Assembly (NCBI GenBank): GCA_018195615.1
Contig: JAGTPG010000002.1
Location: 1,550,001 to 1,614,000, forward strand
Length of the DNA stretch: 64,000 nucleotides
From: Streptomyces tuirus
GTDB lineage: Bacteria > Actinomycetota > Actinomycetes > Streptomycetales > Streptomycetaceae
Direction: 5' to 3'
Position 1 is the stretch's first letter. The number at the start of each line of letters is the position of its first letter. A model generated the notes under the pieces. The model was not told the origin of the DNA and did not search any database. It saw only the letters and a program-made list of their open reading frames with translations. Position numbers and translations under genes: made by a program. This document shows positions 56,126 to 64,000 of the stretch, piece after piece.

Positions 56126-57120
56126 TTTCCGTCACCCCGCATGGTCGTGGTGGCCCCTTCCAGGTCGCGCCGGAGCACGAACCGCTGGTAGGCGAGGGCG
56201 AAGACGAGGCTGATGCCGAACATGACCACGCTGATCGCGCTGGCGTAGCCGACCTGGTAGCGCTTGAACCCGTACTGGAACATGGTCACGGCCATGGTCT
56301 CGGAGTGGTGGTCAGGACCGCCCGCGGTGGTCACCCACACCAGGTCGAAGAGCTGGATGGCCCCGATGACCGACAGGAAGACGCTGATCCGCAGGGTCGG
56401 CGCGAGCAGCGGCAGCGTCACGCTGCGGAAGCGCTGCCAGGGACCGGCCCCGTCGATGAGCGCCGCCTCCGTCAGTTCCTTGGGCACCGCCTGGAGCCCG
56501 GCCAGGTACAGCATCATGTGGAAGCCGAAGTACTTCCAGGTCATGACCAGGAACAGGGTCGCCATGACGGTGGACGGGTCGGCGAACCACTCCCCGCCCA
56601 GCCCGTCCAGCCCGATCCTGCCGAGGACCTGGTCGGCGAAGCCGTCGTCCGGGGCGAAGATCATGCCGAACAGGATTCCGGTGATCGCCTCGGACAGGAC
56701 GTACGGGGCGAAGAACAGCATCCGGTACACCGCTCGGCCACGCATCCGCTGGTTGAGCAGCACGGCCATGGCGAGCGCGAACGGCAGCTGGATCGCGAGC
56801 GACAGCACCACCAGCACCAGACAGCGCCACAGGTCGCCGAGGAAGACCTCGTCCTGGAAGAGCCGGGTGAAGTTCTCGCCGCCGACGTAGTCGGAGGGCA
56901 TACCGAAGCCGCCCCAGCGGAAGAACGCCGCGTACAGGGCGAACAGCATCGGCAGCAGCACGAGCCCCATGAACAGCACCAGGGCGGGCAGCTGGAAGCC
57001 GACCGCGGTCAGCCAGTTGAGGGCGCGTCGCCGGGCGCGGCCCCGGGCCCGGCCCTCGGCCGGGGGCGGCAGCCCGACGCCGGGGCCGGTCCGTTTGTCC
57101 GGCAGGAACGTGGAGGTCAT
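56122..57120 (-). CDS. Carbohydrate ABC transporter permease (MalF type)
   Basis: Intact 332-residue permease. Basic cytoplasmic N-terminus, six helices, EAA loop LTEAALIDGAGPWQRFRSVT-LP. Coupled to the MalG-type permease by a 4-base overlap and 6 nt from the binding-protein stop. CUT1 importer for xylobiose or xylooligosaccharides, by context. Confidence 0.9.
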   Translation of the reverse strand: MTSTFLPDKRTGPGVGLPPPAEGRARGRARRRALNWLTAVGFQLPALVLFMGLVLLPMLFALYAAFFRWGGFGMPSDYVGGENFTRLFQDEVFLGDLWRCLVLVVLSLAIQLPFALAMAVLLNQRMRGRAVYRMLFFAPYVLSEAITGILFGMIFAPDDGFADQVLGRIGLDGLGGEWFADPSTVMATLFLVMTWKYFGFHMMLYLAGLQAVPKELTEAALIDGAGPWQRFRSVTLPLLAPTLRISVFLSVIGAIQLFDLVWVTTAGGPDHHSETMAVTMFQYGFKRYQVGYASAISVVMFGISLVFALAYQRFVLRRDLEGATTTMRGDGK

Positions 57121-57126
57121 CGCCGG

Positions 57127-58422
57127 TTACTGCTCTTCCTTCGCGGTCTTCGTGATCGACTGCCCGACCTGCTCGGGCGACTTGGAACCGGCGATGAGCG
57201 CCGCCACGCTGTCGTTGACCTCCTGGCCGACGGCGGGCGCGTACGCCTGGTCGAGGTAGAGCTGGAAGCCGGTGGCCTTCTTCAACTGCTCCTGCACGGC
57301 CTTGATGTTGGGGTCGGCGATGGCGCTCTCGGCCGCCGGGACCACGGGCAGGACGCCGGTCTTCTTGACCAGTTCCAGGTCGGTGGCCTCGGACGCGAAG
57401 AACTTCAGGAAGTCGACGGCCTCCTGCGGTGCGCCCCGGCGCAGGGCGTGCCCGCCGCCTCCGCCGAACACCTCGGTGATGGCGCCCTTGCCGCCCTCGA
57501 CCGCGGGGAACGGGAAGAAGCCGAGGTCCTTGCCCAGGCCCTTGCCCACGTCGGCCTGCACCACGGGCGCCCACTGGCCCATGAGCTCCATGGCCGCCTT
57601 GCCGTTGCCGACGGTGGCGGCCTGGCCGGTGGGGGTGGAGTAGGCCGCGCCGAGGAAGCCCTTCTGGAACGGCTGGAGGCCGACCAGTTCCTCGAGGTGC
57701 TCGCCCGCCTCGACGAACGGGGCACCGGTGAAGTCCTTGTCGTCGTAGGCCTTCTGGAGCGCCTCGGCGCCCGCGGTCCGCATCGCCAGGTAGGCCCAGT
57801 AGTACATGCCGGGCCACTTCTCTTTGCCGGCCAGGGCCAGGGGCGTGACGCCGGCCGACTTGAGCTTGCGTACGGCGTCGAGGAAGCCGCTCCAGGTGGT
57901 CGGGGGCGCGCTGATGCCGGCCTTCTGGAAGAGCGCCTTGTTGTACCAGAAGCCGATCATGCCGATGTCGAACGGGATGCCGTAGACCTTGTCGTCGAGC
58001 AGGTACGGCTCCTTGGCGGCCGGCAGCAGGGCGTCGCCCCACGGCTTGGTCCGGTCCGTGAGGTCCTCGACGAGTCCGGCGTCGACCTGCTGCTTCAGTA
58101 CGCCGCCGCCCCAGGTGTGGAAGATGTCGGGCAGTTTCCCGGAGGAGGTCAGGGCCGTCATCTTGGATTTGAAGGCGTCGTTCTCCATCTGGACGATCTT
58201 TATCTTGACCTTGGGGTTCTGCGCCTCGAACTTCCGGGCGAGGCCGGCCCAGACGGTCTTGGCCGGCTCAGTGGTGGAGATGTTCCACCACTCGATCGTG
58301 GTCGTCCCCGACGACCCTCCGTCCGAGTCCCCGCCGCATGCGGTCAGTGCCGTCATCCCCAGACCGGCCGCGGCGGAGGCCGCCAGGAAGCCGCGGCGGG
58401 ACAGTGCCGGGTCGCCCATCAT
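57127..58422 (-). CDS. Extracellular sugar-binding lipoprotein (BxlE-like)
   Basis: Intact 431-residue CUT1 solute-binding protein. SRRGFLAASAAAGLGMTALT is a twin-arginine signal with lipobox LTACGG; then TIEWWNISTTEPAK, a DIFHTWGGGVLKQQVDAGLV segment and FFASEATDLELVKKTGVLP. First gene of the importer operon, preceded by the BxlR-like operator. Likely binds xylobiose given the GH10 gene and repressor; maltose-type sugars cannot be excluded. Confidence 0.88.
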   Translation of the reverse strand: MMGDPALSRRGFLAASAAAGLGMTALTACGGDSDGGSSGTTTIEWWNISTTEPAKTVWAGLARKFEAQNPKVKIKIVQMENDAFKSKMTALTSSGKLPDIFHTWGGGVLKQQVDAGLVEDLTDRTKPWGDALLPAAKEPYLLDDKVYGIPFDIGMIGFWYNKALFQKAGISAPPTTWSGFLDAVRKLKSAGVTPLALAGKEKWPGMYYWAYLAMRTAGAEALQKAYDDKDFTGAPFVEAGEHLEELVGLQPFQKGFLGAAYSTPTGQAATVGNGKAAMELMGQWAPVVQADVGKGLGKDLGFFPFPAVEGGKGAITEVFGGGGGHALRRGAPQEAVDFLKFFASEATDLELVKKTGVLPVVPAAESAIADPNIKAVQEQLKKATGFQLYLDQAYAPAVGQEVNDSVAALIAGSKSPEQVGQSITKTAKEEQ

Positions 58423-58862
58423 GCTCTCCTCGAAAGTTTCGGCTTTGATTCAGAAAGCTTCGTCGTTGCCGCACCCTAGAGACAGCCGCCAAAGGGTGAC
58501 AACCCCTCGGGCGTGGTGAATCTCTGGTGGACACCGAGGTGTTGGGTGAGTGCCGAAACATTCGATTGAGCAGACGAACGTTCAGGCCCCCTGGCCGGGC
58601 GGTCACACAGGGTGTTCGCCTTCTGGACGGCCTCGCACGTCGCCCAGCCTCATGGACGGGGTGGCTCTATCGACCTCCCACGGCTCCCATCTCGCGTTTC
58701 ACCCCCGGCCGCCCCAGCCGGGGCACCTCGGTCGAGTCTTAACGGAAGCTTGACGCGCTCAGCCCCTTCATCCACAGGCCACTGCATCACGCTCCGCTTA
58801 CGCTGATCGGGCCGTCCAGTGATGGCCGGAAACACGCTGAGCCGCACATCGGGAGCACGTCG
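58423..58862. other. Divergent intergenic region between xylan importer and APC permease
   Basis: About 440 bases holding the importer promoter and operator at the left and the permease promoter at the right. Several short open frames run through it without RBS or recognisable protein. No riboswitch or RNA gene identified. Confidence 0.5.
58431..58441. promoter_or_regulatory. LacI/BxlR-type operator CGAAAGTTTCG
   Basis: Perfect 11-bp palindrome CGAAAGTTTCG directly upstream of the binding-protein start, with a related half copy AGAAAGCTTCG at 58452-58462. BxlR/CebR-type LacI regulators of Streptomyces recognise CGAA-N-TTCG-like sites, so the repressor at 52781 is the natural partner. Confidence 0.65.
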
Positions 58863-60842
58863 ATGGCCACCACTGAGCATGCGTCACCGAGCCGTACCGA
58901 GCCCCCTCCCCGCAGCCGCCTGCGCGCCTGGATGCTGGAGGGTCTGTCCGACATGGGCAAGAGCGGCGGCCACACCGGGCCCCACAGCGAACCGGAGCCC
59001 CCGCACCAGGGCCAGCCCTGGTGGCGCGTGATGTGCCTGACCGGCGTCGACTACTTCTCCACCCTCGGCTACCAGCCGGGCATAGCCGCCCTCGCCGCCG
59101 GGCTGCTGTCACCGATCGCGACCATCGTCCTGGTGATCGTCACCCTGGCAGGTGCCCTGCCGGTCTATCGCCGGGTCGCCGAGGAGAGCCCGCACGGCGA
59201 GGGCTCCATCGCCATGCTGGAACGGCTGCTCTCCTTCTGGCAGGGGAAGCTGTTCGTGCTGACCCTGCTGGGCTTCGCCGCCACCGACTTCCTCATCACC
59301 ATCACCCTGTCGGCCGCCGACGCCTCCACCCACCTGGTCGAGAACCCCCATCTGACCGGCGTCCTGCACGACAAGCAGATGCTGATCACCCTCGTCCTGG
59401 TGGCCCTGCTGGGCGCCGTCTTCCTCAAGGGCTTCCTGGAGGCGATCGGCGTCGCGGTCGCCCTGGTGGGCGCCTACCTCGCGCTCAACGCGGTCGTGGT
59501 GGCCGTCGGCCTCTACCACGTCGTCACGGCGGGTCATGTGGTCACCGACTGGTCCAGCGCGCTCACCACCCAGCACGGCAACGTCTTCCTCATGATCGGC
59601 GTGGCGCTGCTCGTCTTCCCCAAGCTGGCGCTCGGGCTCTCCGGGTTCGAGACCGGCGTCGCCGTGATGCCGCACGTCAAGGGCGACCCGGACGACACGG
59701 AGCAACGGCCGGCCGGCCGCATCCGCGACACGAAGAAGCTGCTCACCACGGCGGCTCTCATCATGAGCGGATTCCTGATCACCACCAGCTTCATCACCAC
59801 GCTGCTCATCCCGGAGAAGGAGTTCGAGCCGGGCGGCCCGGCCAACGGGCGTGCGCTCGCGTACCTGGCGCACGACTACCTGGGCAACGCCTTCGGCACC
59901 GTCTACGACGTCTCGACGATCGCCATCCTGTGGTTCGCCGGTGCCTCCGCGATGGCGGGCCTGCTCAACCTGATGCCGCGCTACCTGCCCCGCTACGGCA
60001 TGGCCCCGCACTGGGCGCGCGCGGTACGGCCCATGGTCATCGTCTTCACGCTGATCGCCTTCCTGGTCACCTGGATCTTCGACGCCGACGTCAACGCCCA
60101 GGGCGGCGCCTACGCCACCGGTGTGCTGGTGCTGATCAGCTCGGCGGCGATCGCCGTGACCATCGCCGCCCGCAAGGCCAGGCAGCGGAACTGGACGATC
60201 GCGTTCGCGGTCATCTCCGCGGTGTTCCTCTACACCACCGTCGCCAACGTCATCGAGCGTCCGGACGGCGTGAAGATCGGCGCCTGCTTCATCGCCGGCA
60301 TCATCCTGGTGTCCCTGCTGTCGCGGCTGGCCCGTGCCTTCGAGCTCCGCGTGACCAGTGTGACGCTGGACCCCATGGCCGAACGCTTCGTCCGGGACAT
60401 GGCCAGCCGCCGGATGCGGTTCATCGCCAACGAGCCCGACCGGCGCGACATCGCGGAGTACCGGGACAAGATCGAGCAGATCCGGCACGACAACGACGTG
60501 CCCGGGCAGGAGGACTTCGTCTTCGTCGAGGTGACGGTCACCGACCCGTCCGAGTTCGAGTCGGGCCTGACCGTACGCGGCGAGGTGCTCCACGACCGCT
60601 ACCGCGCTCTGACCCTGGAGTCCTCCTCCATCCCCAACGCGCTGGCCGCGCTCCTCCTCCATGCCCGCGACACGACCGGCTGCACCCCGCACATCTACTT
60701 CGAGTGGACGGAAGGCGGCCCCTTCGCCAACCTGCTGCGCTTCTTCCTGTTCGGCCAGGGCGAGGTCGCCCCGGTCACCCGGGAGGTCCTGCGCGAGGCG
60801 GAACCGGACCGGCGGCGCCGGCCGCGGGTGCACGTCGGCTGA
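58863..60842 (+). CDS. APC-family amino acid/organic cation permease with large C-terminal domain
   Basis: Intact 659-residue transporter. Hydrophilic N-terminus, about 11-12 transmembrane helices (LTGVDYFSTLGYQPGIAALA, FKLALGLSGFETGV-like region, LLNLMPRYLPRYGMAPHWAR) and a soluble C-terminal domain of about 170 residues (EDFVFVEVTVTDPSEFES, LTLESSSIPNALAALLLHAR). The GYQPGIAA motif is characteristic of this APC subfamily. Substrate unknown. Converges on the DUF1707 gene with 6 nt between stops. Confidence 0.88.
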   Translation: MATTEHASPSRTEPPPRSRLRAWMLEGLSDMGKSGGHTGPHSEPEPPHQGQPWWRVMCLTGVDYFSTLGYQPGIAALAAGLLSPIATIVLVIVTLAGALPVYRRVAEESPHGEGSIAMLERLLSFWQGKLFVLTLLGFAATDFLITITLSAADASTHLVENPHLTGVLHDKQMLITLVLVALLGAVFLKGFLEAIGVAVALVGAYLALNAVVVAVGLYHVVTAGHVVTDWSSALTTQHGNVFLMIGVALLVFPKLALGLSGFETGVAVMPHVKGDPDDTEQRPAGRIRDTKKLLTTAALIMSGFLITTSFITTLLIPEKEFEPGGPANGRALAYLAHDYLGNAFGTVYDVSTIAILWFAGASAMAGLLNLMPRYLPRYGMAPHWARAVRPMVIVFTLIAFLVTWIFDADVNAQGGAYATGVLVLISSAAIAVTIAARKARQRNWTIAFAVISAVFLYTTVANVIERPDGVKIGACFIAGIILVSLLSRLARAFELRVTSVTLDPMAERFVRDMASRRMRFIANEPDRRDIAEYRDKIEQIRHDNDVPGQEDFVFVEVTVTDPSEFESGLTVRGEVLHDRYRALTLESSSIPNALAALLLHARDTTGCTPHIYFEWTEGGPFANLLRFFLFGQGEVAPVTREVLREAEPDRRRRPRVHVG

Positions 60843-60848
60843 GCGGCC

Positions 60849-61449
60849 TCAGCCCCTGGCCGCTCTCCGGCCGAACCCCGCCGGGGCGCACGCACCACGA
60901 CCTGCCCGAACTCGATCTCGCCGGTGACCCGTACGCGCAGCACGACAGGGGCATCGGTCGCGCCGCTCCGACGCGCCTTGATCTGGGAGTAGTGCGTGAC
61001 CAGCGAGTCCGTGTCGACGACGACGCCCGGCCGGGTCACCAGCTTCAGGGCACCGGCTCGCATGTCGAGGTCGATGTCGAGGCTGTCGTGGGTGATCACC
61101 GCGTCGGTGAAGTCGAGCGTCACCTCGCCCCACGCCGAACGGATCTCAAGACGCTTCGGCACGATCCAGCCCTCCCGCGCCGGGTCGTGGACCCCTCCTG
61201 CTCGATCCGGACGACATCCTGAACCTCGGCACCGGGCCTGCCCACCACCTCGGGCAGATCCGCCGTCAGCACGGCGAGCTCACCCAGCGTACGGGCGGAC
61301 AGCGCGGCCTCCAGCCGTTCGTCGAGCTCCTCCATGGTCAGCATGCCGTCACCCGCGGCGACGCGCAGCACGTCGACGATCCGGTCCCGGTCCGCGTGCG
61401 ATGCCCTCACCTCGGGCGATCCGCCGGCACCCGCGAGCTCCCCCGCCAT
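60849..61449 (-). CDS. DUF1707 (SHOCT-like) protein with LiaF-like C-terminal domain (two frameshifts)
   Basis: About 200 residues. N-terminal DUF1707: RASHADRDRIVDVLRVAAGD, GMLTMEELDERLEAALSART, LAVLTADLPEVV. After a break near 61165 the second frame encodes a beta-helical, LiaF/DUF4870-like part (LEIRSAWGEVTLDFTDAVIT, LDIDLDMRAGALKLVTRPGV, TGEIEFGQVVVRAPRRG). A second break near 60890 leads to the stop at 60849. Envelope-stress-related families share this layout. ATG 61449 chosen. Confidence 0.75.
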
Positions 61450-61501
61450 CACATCACCCCGATCTCCCCGGGCACGGCACCCGGCCCACCCACTCGACGA
61501 C

Positions 61502-61519
61502 TAACGCTATATCGCGTTA
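61502..61519. promoter_or_regulatory. Inverted repeat TAACGC-N6-GCGTTA upstream of the DUF1707 gene
   Basis: Six-base arms around TATATC, in an otherwise GC-rich promoter. It resembles the padR-proximal palindrome at 47361 in its central ATATCG and could be a site for the same class of regulator. Confidence 0.4.
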
Positions 61520-61577
61520 TACCCAACGGCCAACCCCGCATCCGCCGTTCCCGTCCATCGCCCCTATCGTGACCGGC

Positions 61578-61972
61578 ATGCAGTCCTACACGATCGGCCA
61601 GGCAGCGCGACTGCTCGGCGTGAGCCCCGACACCGCCCGGCGCTGGGCGGACGCGGGCCGCCTCACCACCCATCGCGACGAGGCCGGCAGACGGCTCGTG
61701 GACGGACGGGACCTGGCCGCGTTCTCGGTCGAACTCGCGCGGTCCGGCCCCGCCGAGGAGGACACCCCGTACACCTCGGCGCGCAACGCCTTCCCGGCAT
61801 CGTCACCGCGATCAAGCTCGGCGACGTGGCCGCGCAGGTGGAGATCCAGGCCGGCCCGCACCGCCTGGTCTCCCTGCTCACCCGCGAGGCCGTCGAGGAA
61901 CTGGGCCTGGAGGTCGGTATGGAGGCGACGGCCCGTGTGAAGTCGACGAACGTCCACATCGATCGCGTCTGA
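61578..61972 (+). CDS. MerR-like HTH protein fused to a molybdate-binding Mop/TOBE domain (one frameshift)
   Basis: 131 residues after restoring one base near 61800. N-terminal MerR-type helix-turn-helix (YTIGQAARLLGVSPDTARRW, ADAGRLTTHRDEAGRRLVDG), then a Mop domain (FPGIVTAIKLGDVAAQVEIQ, LTREAVEELGLEVGMEATAR, VKSTNVHIDRV). This is a molybdate-responsive regulator and sits just upstream of modA, which it presumably controls. Confidence 0.85.
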
Positions 61973-62080
61973 GCCGGGTCGTACGAACGCACATGCCACC
62001 CTCTGGCTCCTCCTATCCTCGCTCATGCGAAGAGACAGGAGACTTCTGCCTCGCAGATGCGTCAGTATGATCGACGTATC

Positions 62081-62103
62081 GGAAGGGCCCGGCGGGCCCT
62101 TCC
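62081..62103. terminator. Hairpin in the modA leader
   Basis: Perfect 10-bp stem GGAAGGGCCC / GGGCCCTTCC with a GGC loop, 28 bases before modA. It could end the MerR-Mop transcript or attenuate modAB. Confidence 0.55.
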
Positions 62104-62131
62104 TCCAGCCCACTGAGGGAGTGGCCCCGAG

Positions 62132-62944
62132 ATGACCCGTTCCGCGCCCCGGACACGCCGGCTCCACCGGGCCGCCGGTGCGTCCGCCGCCGCGCTGCTG
62201 GCCCTGAGTGCCTGCTCATCCTCCGGCTCCGACTCGGGGAAGGGCTCCTCGGCGTCCTCGCCGGAACTCTCCGGCACGGTCACCGTCTTCGCCGCCGCCT
62301 CCCTCCAGGAGAGCTTCACGGCCCTGGGCAAGGAGTTCGAGAAGGACCACCCGGGCACCGAGGTCACCTTCAACTTCGGCGGCAGCGACACCCTCGCCGC
62401 CAGCATCACCAGCGGCGCCCCGGCCGACGTCTTCGCCGCCGCCAGCACCAAGACCATGGCGATCGTGACGGACCGGAAGGACGCGGCGGGCACGCCGGCC
62501 GCCTTCGTCCGCAACCAGCTGGAGATCGCCACACTGCCGGGCAACCCCGACGGGGTCTCCTCCCTGAAGGACCTCACCAGACCCGGCCTCAAGGTCGTCC
62601 TGTGCGACAAGACCGTGCCGTGCGGTGCCGCCACGCAGAAGGCGCTGGACGCCGGCGGCCTGAAGCTCACCCCGGTCTCCTACGAGCAGGACGTCAAGAG
62701 CGCCCTGACGAAGGTGGAGCTGAAGGAGGCCGACGCCGCGGTGGTCTACAAGACCGACGTGCGGGCGGCCGGTGACAAGGTGGAGGGCGTGGACTTCCCC
62801 GAGTCGGCCAAGGCCGTCAACGACTACCCGATCGCCCTGCTGAAGGACGCCCCCAACCCCGAGACGGCGAAGGCCTTCATCGCGCTGGTCAAGTCCGCCG
62901 AGGGCCAGAAGGTGCTGTCCGGGGCCGGGTTCCTCAAGCCGTGA
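62132..62944 (+). CDS. modA: Molybdate-binding lipoprotein ModA
   Basis: Intact 270-residue periplasmic-type binding protein. Lipobox LLALSACSS, Ser-Gly linker, then VTVFAAASLQESFTALGKEF, VTFNFGGSDTLAASITSGAP and ADVFAAASTKTMAIV, the standard ModA oxyanion-binding pattern, and VSYEQDVKSALTKVELKEAD. Captures molybdate outside the membrane. Stop overlaps modB (GTGA). Confidence 0.93.
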   Translation: MTRSAPRTRRLHRAAGASAAALLALSACSSSGSDSGKGSSASSPELSGTVTVFAAASLQESFTALGKEFEKDHPGTEVTFNFGGSDTLAASITSGAPADVFAAASTKTMAIVTDRKDAAGTPAAFVRNQLEIATLPGNPDGVSSLKDLTRPGLKVVLCDKTVPCGAATQKALDAGGLKLTPVSYEQDVKSALTKVELKEADAAVVYKTDVRAAGDKVEGVDFPESAKAVNDYPIALLKDAPNPETAKAFIALVKSAEGQKVLSGAGFLKP

Positions 62945-63777
62945 CGGGCACCGACGCCGTGGAGAGCAGTCCCCGCCGCGACCGCCCCGGCCGGCGCAGC
63001 CGCACGGTGCCGGTTCCCCTGCTGGTACCCGCCCTGATCGGCCTGGCGTTCCTGCTCCTGCCCCTGATCGCCCTGCTCGTCCGGGCGCCCTGGCGCAGCC
63101 TTCCCGAGCAGCTGACGAGCCCCGAGGTGTGGGAGGCGCTCCGGCTGTCGCTCGTCTGCGCCACGGCTGCGACGGGCCTGAGCCTGGTCGTCGGAGTGCC
63201 CCTGGCCTGGCTGCTGGCCCGCACGCGGTTCCCCGGGCGGGGTTTCGTACGGGCCCTGGTGACACTGCCGCTGGTGCTTCCGCCGGTGGTGGGCGGTGTG
63301 GCCCTGCTGCTCGCCTTCGGGCGCAACGGGGTCGTCGGGCAGTGGCTCGACGCCTGGTTCGGAATCACCCTGCCGTTCACCACGACGGGTGTCGTCCTCG
63401 CCGAGACCTTCGTGGCGATGCCGTTCCTCGTCATCAGCGTGGAGGGCACCCTCAGGGCCGCCGACCCGCGCTACGAGGAGGCGGCCACGACCCTGGGCGC
63501 CTCGCGCTTCACCGCCTTCCGCCGGGTCACCCTGCCGCTGATCGCGCCGGGCATCGCGGCCGGCGCCGTGCTGGCCTGGGCCCGGGCGCTGGGCGAGTTC
63601 GGCGCGACGATCACCTTCGCGGGCAACTTCCCGGGCCGCACGCAGACCATGCCCCTGGCGGTCTACCTGGCCCTCCAGAACGACCCGGCGGCCGCGATCG
63701 CCCTCAGCCTGGTGCTGTTGGCCGTGTCCATCGCGGTCCTCGCGGCCCTGCGGGACCGCTGGATGACGGCGTCATGA
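62941..63777 (+). CDS. modB: Molybdate ABC transporter permease ModB
   Basis: Intact 278-residue permease with about six helices. GTG start overlapping modA. The EAA-type loop YEEAATTLGASRFTAFRRVT-LP and GEFGATITFAGNFPGRTQTM are the ModB/CysW family signatures. Together with ModA it imports molybdate. No modC ATPase follows within the next 220 bases of the window. Confidence 0.93.
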   Translation: MTGTDAVESSPRRDRPGRRSRTVPVPLLVPALIGLAFLLLPLIALLVRAPWRSLPEQLTSPEVWEALRLSLVCATAATGLSLVVGVPLAWLLARTRFPGRGFVRALVTLPLVLPPVVGGVALLLAFGRNGVVGQWLDAWFGITLPFTTTGVVLAETFVAMPFLVISVEGTLRAADPRYEEAATTLGASRFTAFRRVTLPLIAPGIAAGAVLAWARALGEFGATITFAGNFPGRTQTMPLAVYLALQNDPAAAIALSLVLLAVSIAVLAALRDRWMTAS

Positions 63778-64000
63778 CGCCCTGCCCCAGTGCAGGGCAA
63801 CGCCCCCGCCACACGGACGGACCGCTGCACACCGCCCTACGGACACCACCCGGACCGACCACAGGCCCACGACCGACCGACACCGCCCGGACCGACCTCT
63901 GGACACTGGTCCACGGACACTGCCTGGATCGACCACAGGACAGCAGGGCCCACCGACGCCGGCCGCACCGACCACAGAGCGACACCCATCAGCACCACCC
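63778..64000. other. Low-complexity tract after modB
   Basis: Short imperfect repeats of GACCGACC, CCACAGG and CGGACC types. No gene seen. A modC ATPase would be expected here in a standard operon. Confidence 0.5.

Noticed and set aside
56305..58479. A 724-codon plus-strand frame opposite the sugar importer operon
   Set aside because: Antisense to three intact ABC transporter genes; no recognisable protein features.
1..64000. tRNA, rRNA or CRISPR loci
   Set aside because: No cloverleaf-like sequence, rRNA segment or regular repeat-spacer array was noticed on either strand. A tRNAscan/CRISPR search would be needed to exclude them formally.

Overview
The window is high-GC actinomycete DNA and almost certainly Streptomyces: GTG starts are frequent, G/C dominates third codon positions, and the families present are typical of the genus (SARP regulator, MbtH, BxlR-type xylan locus, DUF5999, PadR, modAB). 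It holds one unusual natural-product gene cluster inside what looks like a 33-kb genomic island, with ordinary chromosome on both sides.

Layout. 1-4.8 kb: oligopeptide-binding lipoprotein (cut by the window edge), two short-chain dehydrogenases, an excalibur-domain protein, and a DUF3037/HipA-like pair. 4.8-5.9 kb: debris made of an integrase tail, an IS701-type transposase tail and a metallophosphoesterase tail. 5.9-32.1 kb: the biosynthetic cluster. 32.1-38.3 kb: transposon debris (IS110, IS481, IS5-like pieces and an IS630 element with both ends and a TA duplication), a few small membrane or secreted proteins, then broken pieces of an SDR gene and of a hipA 5' end. 38.4-53.8 kb: ordinary chromosome (Rieske protein, isochorismatase, PPOX proteins, LysR, MocR, EamA exporters, PhzF, CPBP protease, glutamate-cysteine ligase). 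52.8-58.4 kb: xylan locus (LacI regulator, GH10 xylanase, ABC importer). 58.9-63.8 kb: APC permease, DUF1707 protein, MerR-Mop protein, modA and modB.

Biosynthetic logic (inference). A leftward operon encodes a 2OG oxygenase of the VioC/MppO arginine-hydroxylase type, an AlkZ-like protein, a P450, a branched-chain aminotransferase, a class I/II aminotransferase, an MppP-like PLP arginine oxidase and a membrane-anchored penicillin-acylase-type hydrolase. A rightward operon has MbtH, a free-standing adenylation-carrier didomain whose pocket reads as valine-like, a P450 and two thioesterases. Further right are a third P450, a DinB protein, a second A-T didomain, a third thioesterase, a fourth P450, a third A-T didomain (basic pocket), a PhpK-like cobalamin radical SAM enzyme, a DUF2306 membrane protein and a SARP activator. 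I see no condensation domain anywhere. Two of the three thioesterases carry Cys in place of the nucleophile Ser. The parts suggest a small peptide-like product containing an oxidised arginine and a modified branched-chain residue, possibly DNA-reactive.

Sequence quality. About 25 genes are broken by small frameshifts. In the genes I checked, adding one base per break (two at a few sites) brings the length back to a multiple of three. Many affected genes are well-conserved families, so most breaks are probably single-base deletion errors in the assembly, not real mutations. Such genes are annotated as whole genes with the break noted.
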